From the NCBI GenBank assembly GCA_913060555.1, contig CAJXRS010000022.1, positions 1 to 34,014 on the forward strand: a stretch of 34,014 nucleotides of DNA, read 5' to 3'. This document shows positions 25,550 through 33,620 of this stretch, in pieces (within the stretch, counting starts at the first letter, position 1; every line of letters begins with the position of its first letter). The position numbers and the translations under genes were made by a program. This DNA comes from an uncultured Gammaproteobacteria bacterium. Lineage in GTDB: Bacteria; Pseudomonadota; Gammaproteobacteria; Pseudomonadales; Porticoccaceae. Under the pieces are notes generated by a model. That model ran no database searches. It was not told the DNA's origin and worked only from the letters and a program-made list of their open reading frames with translations.

Positions 25550-25606
25550 AGGACCGCCTGGCGGGATCGAATCCCGGCATCGACCCGGCACACAGCGTAG
25601 GAGCTG

Positions 25607-26206
25607 ATGGATATAGCGAAAAGCATTCGAAGGCGCGGCGCAGCGGGTTCGCTCAGCGCCGGGGTTACCATCATCGAGCTGGCGGTGACCTTGGTGGTGC
25701 TGGCCGTCCTGGTAGCAGTAGCCGTGCCCGCCTTTACCCGGCTGCTGCTCGATGCCCACCGCTCCACGGTATTGAGCGAGTTGACCGCAGCGCTCAACCT
25801 GGCGCGGGCCGAAGCCCTTGGCCGCGGGCTGCCGGTTGCGGTGTGCCGCAGTTCCGACGCGGCCAGCTGTGGCAGTGGCCCCTGGGAGGAAGGCTGGCTG
25901 GTGTTCGTCAATGACGACAACGACAGCCCCGCAGCCGTGGATGGCGGCGAAGAGATTCTGAAAGTGCGGCAGGAATCACAACCCGCCTACTCACTGGTTC
26001 CAGTCGCCAACTATGCGAATTTCATCACCTATCGCGGCGACGGCAGCGTCAATAATCTCGGCAGGATCACCTACTGCGACCGTCGCGGCGTAGCCGAGGC
26101 GCGTGCGCTACTGATCAACCGAGTTGGGAGAGTGCGTTTGAGCCGGGACACCGACGACGATGGCATCGACGAAGACGAGGCCGGTAATGATGTTGTCTGC
26201 CCCTGA
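25607..26206 (+). CDS. fimT: Minor pseudopilin FimT/GspH family
   Basis: This 199-residue type IV pilus minor pilin has a class III signal processed after Gly19 (SAG|VTIIE), with Glu24 at the +5 position and a hydrophobic helix (about 20-42). A GspH/FimT beta domain follows. Two cysteine pairs (CRSSDAASC in the middle, YC and VCP toward the end) may form disulfides. The first mature residue is Val rather than the usual Phe. AGGAG lies 6-7 bases before ATG 25607. It is the first gene of the pilin operon and overlaps pilV by 20 bases. fimU is an equally fitting name. Confidence 0.88.
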   Translation: MDIAKSIRRRGAAGSLSAGVTIIELAVTLVVLAVLVAVAVPAFTRLLLDAHRSTVLSELTAALNLARAEALGRGLPVAVCRSSDAASCGSGPWEEGWLVFVNDDNDSPAAVDGGEEILKVRQESQPAYSLVPVANYANFITYRGDGSVNNLGRITYCDRRGVAEARALLINRVGRVRLSRDTDDDGIDEDEAGNDVVCP

Positions 26207-26651
26207 CCGCTATCCGGTGGCGCCGAGGGTCGGCCAGGCCGGGGTGGGACTTATCGAGGTGCTGATCGCCGTACTGGTGTTCGCCATCGGGCTGCTCGGG
26301 TTGGCGCGGTTGGAGATCGCCAATCTGGCCACCAACCACGGCTCTCAACTGCGTTCCCAGGCGATGACGCTCGCCTATGACATCGTCGATCGCATGCGCG
26401 CCAATCGCGACGCTGCGCTCAATGGCGACTATGACATCGCCATCGGTGACGCGGCCCCGGCCGGCGCCACGGTGGTGGCGACGGACCTGCAGCAGTGGAA
26501 GGCTGCCGCTGCCGGACAGTTGCCCCAGGGCGACGGTGCCATCGCACGGGCGGTGGCGGCCGGAGTGACCCGGTTCCTCATCACCGTGCAGTGGGATGAC
26601 TCCCGCGGCGAGGATCCGCCCCTGCAATTCGTCATCGACACGGAGTTGTAG
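26187..26651 (+). CDS. pilV: Type IV pilus minor pilin PilV
   Basis: This 154-residue prepilin has its signal cleavage after Gly19 (GQAG|VGLIE) with Glu24 at +5. The hydrophobic helix VLIAVLVFAIGLLGLARLE and the pattern RSQAMTLAYDIVDRMRANR are typical of PilV. ATG 26187 has GAGG seven bases upstream; ATG 26190 and 26160 are alternatives. It overlaps fimT and abuts pilW. Minor pilins prime pilus assembly and form a complex at the tip with PilY1. Confidence 0.9.
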   Translation: MMLSAPDRYPVAPRVGQAGVGLIEVLIAVLVFAIGLLGLARLEIANLATNHGSQLRSQAMTLAYDIVDRMRANRDAALNGDYDIAIGDAAPAGATVVATDLQQWKAAAAGQLPQGDGAIARAVAAGVTRFLITVQWDDSRGEDPPLQFVIDTEL

Positions 26652-26653
26652 TG

Positions 26654-27790
26654 ATGGAGCGCCAGGTTCGAGGTCGCGCGTTTCGCGGTCGGGGCCGACA
26701 CCGCGGCTTTTCGCTGATCGAGTTGATGATCGCTGTGGTGGTGGGCGCGGCCATCATCGCCATCGTGACCCGGATGGTGGCCGGGACCCTGGCCACCTAT
26801 CGCTCGGACGAATACCTCGCCCGGCTGCAGGAGAATGCGCGTTTCGCCATCGAGCAGCTCGGTTTTGCCGGCCGCATGGCCGGCTTCAGTGGCTGTTCGC
26901 GCAACATCAACAGCCTGCTCGATACCACTGCCGCAGCCTATGAGCCCGGTATCTACGACATCACCCGGGTCTTCTCGGGCTGGGAGTACGACAGCACCGA
27001 CGACGGCGACGACTACAGCATCGCCACGCTCGACCCCGCCGGCGCCGGTCTGGACGAATGGAGCGACGCCGGCGGCAACGATCTGGTCGACGACTTGCAG
27101 GACCTGGTGGTGCCGGGCACCGACGTGCTGGTGGTCAAGTATGCCGACCGGGTGCTCGACGTCGGCGCCAGCGGCAATACCGCAGCCAATGCCATCGCCA
27201 TCGGCCTCACCGGCAACAATGGTATCGACCAGGACTCCCTGGTGCTGATCTCCGATTGCGTGGGCAGCGATCTCTTCCAGAATCGTGCTGCCGATGATGC
27301 CGCCCAGCTGTCCCGGACCGACAGTGGCGGCAGCCCGGGCAATGTCGTCCCGGTTTCCGCCAATCTCAGTCATGCCTATGGCACGGATATGGAGATCTAT
27401 ACCTTTACGGTGGCGGTGTACTTTGTCGGCCGCGGGCCCAGCGATGAGCCGGCCCTGTTCCGCCGTACCTATCATGCCGCCGGCGTCGACGGTGTCGAGA
27501 CCCTGGAACTGGTGGAAGGTGTCGAGAACATGCAGGTTCTCTATGGTGAGGATCTCGACGGCGATCGCCTCGCCGACGTCTATCGCACCTCGGACGCGGT
27601 CGCCGCCTGGACCGACGTCGTGGCCGCGCGCGTCGGCCTGCTGCTGCGCACCGTCGAGAGCGGCCGTCAGGAGAACGATACGGCCGTCTACGACCTGCTG
27701 GGCACCAATGTCACCCCGCCCGCCGCCGATGCCCGCCGCCATCGCCGGGTATTCACCACCACCATCGCCTTGCGCAACCGGGTGGGATGA
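26654..27790 (+). CDS. pilW: Type IV pilus assembly protein PilW
   Basis: This 378-residue prepilin-like protein has a basic leader of 18 residues, cleavage at RG|FSLIE with Glu23 at +5, and a hydrophobic helix. A large C-terminal domain follows with ENARFAIEQLGFAGRMAGFSGC near its start, as in other PilW. Several Asp/Gly-rich loops (STDDGDDYS, EDLDGDRLADV) may bind calcium. ATG 26654 has GGAG at 8 bases; the preceding GTG (26651), overlapping the pilV stop, is an alternative. It overlaps pilX by 4 bases. Confidence 0.9.
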   Translation: MERQVRGRAFRGRGRHRGFSLIELMIAVVVGAAIIAIVTRMVAGTLATYRSDEYLARLQENARFAIEQLGFAGRMAGFSGCSRNINSLLDTTAAAYEPGIYDITRVFSGWEYDSTDDGDDYSIATLDPAGAGLDEWSDAGGNDLVDDLQDLVVPGTDVLVVKYADRVLDVGASGNTAANAIAIGLTGNNGIDQDSLVLISDCVGSDLFQNRAADDAAQLSRTDSGGSPGNVVPVSANLSHAYGTDMEIYTFTVAVYFVGRGPSDEPALFRRTYHAAGVDGVETLELVEGVENMQVLYGEDLDGDRLADVYRTSDAVAAWTDVVAARVGLLLRTVESGRQENDTAVYDLLGTNVTPPAADARRHRRVFTTTIALRNRVG

Positions 27791-28341
27791 TGCATATCCA
27801 GGCGCGCCCATTTCCGCCCGCCGCACCCCCGGCCACCGCCGGCTGCCGGCAGCGGGGTTTGGTGTTGCCCTTGGCACTGATTCTGCTTGTGGTGCTGACA
27901 CTGGCCGGGGTCGGTGCGGCCCGGGTCAATATCCTGCAGGAGCGCATGGTGGCGGCCACCTACAACCGGCAACTCGCGTTCCAGGCCGCCGAGGCCGCGC
28001 TTCGCGAAGGTGAACGTTTCCTGCAGCAGGCGCTGCTGCCGGCCTTCAACGGCAGCGGCGGCCTCTACCAGGCGCCGCTGCCCAGCGCGGCCCCTGTCTG
28101 GGACGGCTGGAGCGCGGGCAACTGGAGCAGCAATGGCATCACCTACGGCGGCAGCCTCAGCGAAGTGGCCGCCCAGCCGGTGTACATCATCGAGGAGCTC
28201 GCCCGCACGCCCGGCGGTGGCGGCAGCCTGGGGTCGGGCCAGCCGCAGCCGGAAACCGTCTATTACCGGATCACCGCCCGCGCCGTGGGCGGCACTTCCA
28301 ACACTGTGGTACTGCTGCAATCCATCTATCGGAGGGAATGA
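27787..28341 (+). CDS. pilX: Type IV pilus assembly protein PilX
   Basis: This 184-residue minor pilin has a proline-rich leader, then RQRG|LVLPLALILLVVLTLAGVGAA. Position +5 of the mature protein is Leu rather than Glu, as in GspK-like and several PilX proteins that prime assembly. The motif ERMVAATYNRQLAFQAAEAALR is characteristic of PilX. The ATG overlaps the pilW stop (ATGA), and pilY1 begins right after. With PilV, PilW, FimT and PilE it should form the tip-initiating complex. Confidence 0.92.
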   Translation: MMHIQARPFPPAAPPATAGCRQRGLVLPLALILLVVLTLAGVGAARVNILQERMVAATYNRQLAFQAAEAALREGERFLQQALLPAFNGSGGLYQAPLPSAAPVWDGWSAGNWSSNGITYGGSLSEVAAQPVYIIEELARTPGGGGSLGSGQPQPETVYYRITARAVGGTSNTVVLLQSIYRRE

Positions 28342-28343
28342 CC

Positions 28344-31300
28344 ATGGCCATTCAGCGGAAGGCCCTAGGCCAGTTGGGCCAATGGCGGAACCATGCACCG
28401 TCCTGGGTGTTCGCAGCCTTGGCATTTGCCCTGGCGGCACTGGCGATGCCCGGGCGGGCGGCGTTCGATACCTATCAGCTGCCCATGTTCTCCTCGGGCA
28501 CGGTGACGCCCAATGTGATGCTGCTGATCGACACTTCGGGCAGCATGGACAACATCATCTGGGCCGACGGCTTCGACCCCGGCACGGACTATCCAGACTG
28601 GAGCATCGACTGGAGTCCGACCGACGGCAACGTCCACCTCTCCGAGCTTTCGACTTCGGGTTGCAGCGGCAGCCGCTATCGCGGCCGCAAGGGCGGCACG
28701 ACCAAATGTCTGCGCCTGCCCGATCCCGTGGGCGGCGAAAACACCCGCTATGACGGCAATTACCTCAACTACCTGTTCGAGACCTATCCCCACAACACCG
28801 ACCTCCGGGGCGGCGTCATTCCGGATCAGACCCGGATGGAAGTCGCCAGGCAGGTGGCCACGGATCTGGTCAATAACGTCACCGGGGTAAGGTTCGGCGT
28901 CAGTGAGTTCTACGGGCCGTCCAGTCGATCCTTCGGCCACGGCGCCACGGTCCTGGAAGCCTGCGAGGACATCTCGCCGCCGCACCTGAGCAATCTGACC
29001 AGCGCGATCAACGGCATGACCGCGTCCTCGAACACGCCCCTGGCCGAGGCCTATTACGAACTGACCCGCTATTTCCGCGGCCTGTCGAGCTACTATCACA
29101 GCAACACCAACTACAGCAGCCCGGTGCAGTTTCGCTGCCAGGACAACTACATCATCGCCGTCACCGACGGCTACCCGACTTGGGACACCACTTTTCCGAA
29201 CAACGACCCTGCGGATCAGGCGGACGGCACGCGCGCGCTGCCCAACTGGGACAACCTGGCACCGCCCACCAGCGCAACGGATTACCCGATCTTTCCCCAG
29301 TATTCCGACGGCTTTCAGCCCAGCGGTTCCGAGGCCACCGAAGGCTATTCGCTGTACCTGGACGATATGGCCAGGTTTGCCTTCGATCTGGATATCTTCT
29401 CGACGGGGCTGGACGATGAAGGCGAGCCCTGGGGCAGCCTGAGCGACGCGCCGCCGCTCGCCGGCGAGCCCGACTTCCGCCAGCAGAACATCCTCACCTA
29501 CACCGTGGGTTTCGCCACCGCCAACCAGATGCTGGAGGACGCCGCGGAATATGGCGACGGCCAATTTTTCGTCGCCAAAAACGCCGCGGAACTGGCGATT
29601 GCGCTGCAGGAGGCGGTGCTCGACATCCAGACCAAGGCCAGCGCCGCGGCCTCGGTGGCGCTCAACTCCACCCGGCTCGATACCAATCTGCTGATCTATC
29701 AGGCGCGCTTCGACGGTGAGGACTGGAGCGGGGACCTCAAGGCCATCGACGTCAACGCCGACGGCAGTGTGGGCAGCGAGATCTGGAGCGCGCAGTCCCG
29801 CATGCCGGCCGCCGGCTCGCGGGCGATCTTTTCCAGCAGCTCCGCCACCCGTGCCGGTATCCCCTTCGCATGGAACCAGTTGAGCACGCCCCAGCAGAAT
29901 ATCCTGGGCACCGCGAGCACCTGGGTGGATCCCTGGTATTGCCCCTTTTTTAGTTGTAGTTCGTCCTTTGTGCTGGACAACTGCTCCAAGTGTGGCGTGG
30001 TGAGCACCAGCAATGGCGAGGATATCCTCGATTACGTCCGCGGCGATCAGAGCCTGGAGGAGCAGAATGGCGGCGAGTTCCGCGACCGCTCGGTGATCCT
30101 GGGCGATATCGTCAACTCCGATCCCCAGTTCGTCGGCCAGCAGGATTTCGGCTATCAGCTGCTGCCGGGTAGCGAGGGCGCCGGCTACCTGACCTTCCGC
30201 ACCTCGGCGGCCTACACCAGCCGCCCGCCCATGGTTTACGTGGGCGCCAACGACGGCATGCTGCACGGCTTTCAGGCCAGCGAGTCGGGTGCCAATGCCG
30301 GCGTCGAGAAGGTGGCCTATGTACCCCTGGCGAGCTATCAGCATCTCTCCAAGCTGGCCGACCCCGATTACAGCCACAGGTTTTTCGTCGACGGCACCGC
30401 CGGGTTCGGCGACGCCTACATCAACACCGGCAGCGGTGATGCCTGGCACACGGTGCTGGTCGGCACCATGGCCGCCGGTGGCCGCGGCGTGTTCGCACTG
30501 GACATCACCGACCCCGGCAGCTTTGGTGCCGGCAAGGTGCTCTGGGATTGGGCGGTCTTCAGCGACCCCGACCTGACGCTCAACGATGAAGCTGATCTGG
30601 GCTACACCTATGGCCAGCCGAGTGTGGTGCGCATGGCCAACGGCAAGTGGGCGGCGGTGCTCGGCAACGGCTACAACAGCGCTAACCATCGTGCCGTGCT
30701 GTTCGTCCTCGATCTGGAAGACGGTTCGGTGATGGCCAAGATCGACACAGGAGTGGGTACTGCCGGCCAGCCGAACGGGCTGTCGACGCCCATTCCCGTC
30801 GATGCGGACGGTGACCGCATCACCGACGCCATCTACGCTGGTGATATGCGCGGTAACCTGTGGAAATTCGATATGAGCAGCGGCAGTGCTGGCTCCTGGA
30901 CGGTGGCCTACGGGGGCACGCCCCTGTTTGTGGCCACGGATCCGAACGGGGTCCGGCAACCCATCACCGCGCGGCCGGAGGTCACCAGGCATCCGGTCTC
31001 AGGGGTGGTGGTCCTGTTCGGCACCGGCAAGTACTTCGAGGAGGTGGACCGGCGGCTAACCCCGCCCGAGCAGACCCAGACGTTCTATGGTGTCTATGAC
31101 GACGGTGCGGCAGTCGGCGGTTCGCGCAGTGCTTTGCTCGAGCAGAGCGTGATCGTGGAGATCCCCGCCAACGACCCCGGTAACCCTTCCGCCGGAACGG
31201 CCAACCCGGTCGATGTGCGGGTCACCACTTTGCTGTCCCCTTCGGCGGCACAGAAGGGTTGGTTTCTGGACTTGCCCGCGGTCGGCGAAAGACAGGTCAG

Positions 31301-31679
31301 CCGGCCGGTCGTGCGCGATCAGCGGGTGATCTTTACCACGGTGATCCCGAATGACAGTGCCTGCCTGATCGGCGGTACCAGCTGGCTGATGGAGATGGAT
31401 TCGGTCACCGGGTCGCGGCTGCCGTTCTCGCCCTTCGACCTCAATGACGACAACCAGTTTACCGCGGGCGACTATGTCGAGATCACTGTCGACGGCGTGC
31501 TGATCCAGGTACCGGTGAGCGGCAAGAAGTCGAACGAAGGGGTGATCAAGACACCGGGGATCGTCGGCGCCGGTGATCTGGAGTACAAATACACCAGCGG
31601 CACCAGCGGCGTGATCGAGGTGACCGTGGAGCCCGGCAACACTGGCAGCGGCCGCCAGTCCTGGCGCCAGCTGCAATAG
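28344..31679 (+). CDS. pilY1: Type IV pilus tip adhesin / assembly protein PilY1
   Basis: This protein has 1111 residues and a signal peptide ending near residue 40. A von Willebrand A-like domain has the MIDAS motif DTSGSM at 63-68. The C-terminal PQQ-type beta-propeller (about 590-1000) includes the classical PilY1 calcium loop DADGDRITD at 820-828. A second EF-hand-like loop, DLNDDNQFTAGD, is at 1032-1043. Between VWA and propeller, residues 533-550 hold four cysteines (CX4C-X8-CX2C) encoded in an A+T-richer patch. ATG 28344 is preferred because GGAGG ends 8 bases before it; ATG 28338 is too close. PilY1 supports pilus extension, adhesion and surface sensing. Confidence 0.95.
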   Translation: MAIQRKALGQLGQWRNHAPSWVFAALAFALAALAMPGRAAFDTYQLPMFSSGTVTPNVMLLIDTSGSMDNIIWADGFDPGTDYPDWSIDWSPTDGNVHLSELSTSGCSGSRYRGRKGGTTKCLRLPDPVGGENTRYDGNYLNYLFETYPHNTDLRGGVIPDQTRMEVARQVATDLVNNVTGVRFGVSEFYGPSSRSFGHGATVLEACEDISPPHLSNLTSAINGMTASSNTPLAEAYYELTRYFRGLSSYYHSNTNYSSPVQFRCQDNYIIAVTDGYPTWDTTFPNNDPADQADGTRALPNWDNLAPPTSATDYPIFPQYSDGFQPSGSEATEGYSLYLDDMARFAFDLDIFSTGLDDEGEPWGSLSDAPPLAGEPDFRQQNILTYTVGFATANQMLEDAAEYGDGQFFVAKNAAELAIALQEAVLDIQTKASAAASVALNSTRLDTNLLIYQARFDGEDWSGDLKAIDVNADGSVGSEIWSAQSRMPAAGSRAIFSSSSATRAGIPFAWNQLSTPQQNILGTASTWVDPWYCPFFSCSSSFVLDNCSKCGVVSTSNGEDILDYVRGDQSLEEQNGGEFRDRSVILGDIVNSDPQFVGQQDFGYQLLPGSEGAGYLTFRTSAAYTSRPPMVYVGANDGMLHGFQASESGANAGVEKVAYVPLASYQHLSKLADPDYSHRFFVDGTAGFGDAYINTGSGDAWHTVLVGTMAAGGRGVFALDITDPGSFGAGKVLWDWAVFSDPDLTLNDEADLGYTYGQPSVVRMANGKWAAVLGNGYNSANHRAVLFVLDLEDGSVMAKIDTGVGTAGQPNGLSTPIPVDADGDRITDAIYAGDMRGNLWKFDMSSGSAGSWTVAYGGTPLFVATDPNGVRQPITARPEVTRHPVSGVVVLFGTGKYFEEVDRRLTPPEQTQTFYGVYDDGAAVGGSRSALLEQSVIVEIPANDPGNPSAGTANPVDVRVTTLLSPSAAQKGWFLDLPAVGERQVSRPVVRDQRVIFTTVIPNDSACLIGGTSWLMEMDSVTGSRLPFSPFDLNDDNQFTAGDYVEITVDGVLIQVPVSGKKSNEGVIKTPGIVGAGDLEYKYTSGTSGVIEVTVEPGNTGSGRQSWRQLQ

Positions 31680-31705
31680 CCCGGCCAAGCAGAGGAGACG
31701 AAGAC

Positions 31706-32026
31706 ATGATGAAGCCACAGACGCCTGTCCGCCGCCGCTTGCAAAGGGTATTGGTGCTGGTTTTCAGCCTGGCGGCGGCCGCTGCCGTGGCGGGGGACGA
31801 TGGCCGCTACGGAGGCAAGGTTCAGTCCTACGACGTGGCTACCGGAACTCTGCTGGTCGATGGCCGCCAAGCGCATGTCGGCCCCGCAACCAAACTGCTG
31901 GGTTACGGCGGAGAACGAATCTCGGCCACCGACCTGGAGCCCGGGATGTCGGTCGGCTACGAAGTCGGCCCCGCCGGTCCCGGCAGTATCCCCGAGATCC
32001 GGGTGCTCGAATTGCGGGCCAACTGA
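31706..32026 (+). CDS. PilY2-like small secreted protein
   Basis: This 106-residue protein has a basic N-terminus and a hydrophobic signal segment ending near AAVAG (about residue 30). A small mature domain follows (GGKVQSYDVATGTLLVDGRQA and DLEPGMSVGYEVGP). Position between pilY1 and pilE matches pilY2 of Pseudomonas; the identity rests mainly on position and size. GAGGAG lies about 9 bases before ATG 31706. Function in pilus biogenesis is inferred. Confidence 0.7.
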   Translation: MMKPQTPVRRRLQRVLVLVFSLAAAAAVAGDDGRYGGKVQSYDVATGTLLVDGRQAHVGPATKLLGYGGERISATDLEPGMSVGYEVGPAGPGSIPEIRVLELRAN

Positions 32027-32062
32027 AATGGCCGTGGTGGCTGGACTGACGGGCGGGGCGCA

Positions 32063-32485
32063 ATGATGAAAGCGATGCGTACCCCGCGGCGGCACGCCGG
32101 GTTTTCCCTGATCGAGCTGATGGTGGTGGTGGCTATCGTGGCGATTCTGGTGGCGGCCGCCTACCCGAGCTATACCGATTCGGTGCGACGCAGCAACCGC
32201 TCCGATGCGCGCGCCACCTTACTGCAGATCGCGCAGAACCTGGAACGCCGTTTCACGGAAAACAATGCCTACACCGGGGCCACGCTGAACACCGCCGCTG
32301 CCACCGATGTCTGGCCCACCGCGACCTCCACGGAGGGCCATTACACGATCTCATTCTCGGTGGCTCCCTCGGCGACTGCCTATACGCTGCGGGCGGTGGC
32401 CACCGGACCCCAGGCCAACGACAGCGAATGTGCCACCATGACACTGTCCCATTTGGGAGTGAGGGCGCCCGCAGCCTGCTGGTAG
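32063..32485 (+). CDS. pilE: Type IV minor pilin PilE
   Basis: This 140-residue pilin has a 13-residue leader cleaved at AG|FSLIE, with Glu18 at +5. The helix LMVVVAIVAILVAAAYPSY is followed by SVRRSNRSDARATLLQIAQNLERR, the typical PilE stretch. The C-terminal cysteine pair (SEC and ACW) should close the D-loop. It ends the cluster, 36 bases after the PilY2-like gene. ATG 32063, 32066 or 32075 could start translation; all give the same mature protein. Confidence 0.92.
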   Translation: MMKAMRTPRRHAGFSLIELMVVVAIVAILVAAAYPSYTDSVRRSNRSDARATLLQIAQNLERRFTENNAYTGATLNTAAATDVWPTATSTEGHYTISFSVAPSATAYTLRAVATGPQANDSECATMTLSHLGVRAPAACW

Positions 32486-32502
32486 CGGGGCAGAAACCGC
32501 GG

Positions 32503-32519
32503 CGGCAATGGGGTTGCCG
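32503..32519 (+). terminator. Possible terminator hairpin after pilE
   Basis: CGGCAA and TTGCCG form a 6-bp stem with a TGGGG loop, 17 bases after the pilE stop. No T-run follows directly, though TTTTT occurs at 32544-32548. Confidence 0.3.
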
Positions 32520-32548
32520 AGTGGGCCGCGCTATCGGGAGGTGTTTTT

Positions 32549-32575
32549 GGTGGATGCGCCTGCGGCTTATCCACC
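32549..32575. repeat. REP-like palindrome 1
   Basis: GGTGGAT (32549-32555) and ATCCACC (32569-32575) bracket GCGCCTGCGGCTT, followed by CTAC. This closely resembles the widespread GGTGGAT-GCGC...GCTT-ATCCACCCTAC repeat found between genes in many Proteobacteria. Confidence 0.65.
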
Positions 32576-32578
32576 CTA

Positions 32579-32606
32579 CTGTGGGAGCGGCGCCCTCGCC
32601 GCGATC
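32579..32606. repeat. REP-like palindrome 2 (GTGGGAGCGGC type)
   Basis: GTGGGAGCGGCG (32581-32592), CCCT, then CGCCGCGATC (32597-32606). The stem GCGGCG/CGCCGC and the GTGGGAGC and GCGATC flanks match the Pseudomonas-type REP pattern (GTGGGAGCGGGCTTGCCCGCGAT). It sits 3 bases after palindrome 1. Confidence 0.65.
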
Positions 32607-32792
32607 AACCCCGGTGCCACAATCCATCGGCCCGGGGCGGGCCGCCTACAACCGCCATCCCCACCGCAGTTTCCCTTGGGACCACCAGAAGCAGGCCGAT
32701 GTAGGTCAGGGGTTTCTGCATGGCCGGCAATTTTCGCGGCGAGCGGGGCGGTGCGCAATCGCGCCGTTACTGCCTTGCGAGGGTTGTCTCCC

Positions 32793-33515
32793 TCATGCGC
32801 CGAAGATCTCCTCCAGAAAATCTTCCAGCGTCCGCCAGGAGCGGCGGTCCGCCCGGGCGTCGTAGCGGATGCCGCGTTCGGGATCGTTCGCGCCGGGGCG
32901 GGTGAAGGCGTGCAGGGTGTGGCCGTAGGCGTGGATCTGCCAGTCGGCGCCGGCCTCGGTGAGCTCCGCGCCGAGCTTCACCAGGGCTTCGGGCCTGGCC
33001 ATGGGATCATCGTAGCCGTGTAGGCACAGCACTTTCGCGGTGATGGGGTTGCCGGCGGTGTTGCCGGGCGGGTCGAACAGACCGTGGAAGCTGGCCACGC
33101 CGCGGATGTCGGCGCCGGTGCGCGCCAGGTCGAGCACGCAGAGACCGCCGAAACAGTAGCCGATGGCGGCGATCCGCTGGGCATCGACTTCCGGCAGCGC
33201 CTGCAATGCGGTGATGGCGGCGCCGATGCGGCGCTGGAGCGCCGCGCGGTCGTTCATCAGCGGCTGCATCAGCTCGGCATTGGCCTCGGGGCTGCCGCCC
33301 TGGCGCCCCTCGCCGTACATGTCCAGCGCGAAACCGATATAGCCCAGTGCCGCCAGGCGGCGCGCCTTGTCGCACTCGAACTCCGAGCGCCCGGCCCAGG
33401 TATGGGCGATGGCCACCGCCGGGCGCGGGCCGGAGCATTCATCGTCCCAGGCGAGATAGCCTGCGCAGCGCAGCGCGCCGTCGCGGTAGTCGAGAAGTCG
33501 GGTTTGCAGAGCCAT
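32793..33515 (-). CDS. Dienelactone hydrolase family protein
   Basis: This 240-residue cytoplasmic alpha/beta hydrolase has the complete DLH-type triad: Cys121 in GYCFGG, Asp170 in LHGYDDPMARPE, and His202 in YGHTLHAFTRPGAN. The N-terminal block PAVAIAHTWAGRSEFECDKA is also typical. The natural substrate is unknown; classical members open dienelactones in chlorocatechol breakdown, but no such pathway genes are nearby. ATG 33515 has GAGG 7-10 bases upstream. It is divergent from the phosphotransferase gene. Confidence 0.9.
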   Translation of the reverse strand: MALQTRLLDYRDGALRCAGYLAWDDECSGPRPAVAIAHTWAGRSEFECDKARRLAALGYIGFALDMYGEGRQGGSPEANAELMQPLMNDRAALQRRIGAAITALQALPEVDAQRIAAIGYCFGGLCVLDLARTGADIRGVASFHGLFDPPGNTAGNPITAKVLCLHGYDDPMARPEALVKLGAELTEAGADWQIHAYGHTLHAFTRPGANDPERGIRYDARADRRSWRTLEDFLEEIFGA

Positions 33516-33620
33516 GGGACACCTCTGTACAGGGCTTTGGGTGGTGCCGATTGCGGCATTGCCGGCAGGCATGATGGTATTCTCCGGCGCACGATAAAAC
33601 CAAGCGACAGCGGGGATCCC

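Larger units (their letters stand above)
25267..25606 (+). other. 340-base intergenic region before the pilin operon
   Basis: No credible gene lies here. It holds a sigma-54 promoter candidate, a 7-bp hairpin and an imperfect direct repeat (all listed separately). A tRNA-like GGGATCGAATCCC palindrome is at about 25562-25574. The A/T-richer section is about 25370-25450. Confidence 0.6.
32486..32792. other. 307-base convergent intergenic region
   Basis: This lies between the ends of pilE (+) and the dienelactone hydrolase gene (-). It contains a hairpin CGGCAA/TTGCCG (32503-32508 with 32514-32519) that may end the pilin transcript, and two REP-like palindromes listed separately. Open frames crossing it have no recognisable family and look non-coding. 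Confidence 0.6.

Noticed and set aside
25500-25580. A tRNA-like segment (D-arm-like AGCTC..GGGTAG and T-arm-like GGATCGAATCC)
   Set aside because: No acceptor stem pairs across it, the D loop would be too long, and the T loop reads ATCGAAT rather than TTCGAAT. At most it is a tRNA relic or a chance palindrome.
25390-25606. A cyclic-di-GMP (GEMM) riboswitch in the pilin leader
   Set aside because: The characteristic conserved GACGCAAAGCC-type core and tetraloop receptor are not present.
28365-30992. An 875-codon open frame antisense to pilY1
   Set aside because: It has no recognisable domain and mirrors the GC-rich third-position pattern of pilY1, which carries all family motifs. Such shadows are common at this GC content.
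32486-32792. Small open frames crossing the region after pilE
   Set aside because: They span REP palindromes and change composition across them, with no ribosome-binding site or known domain.
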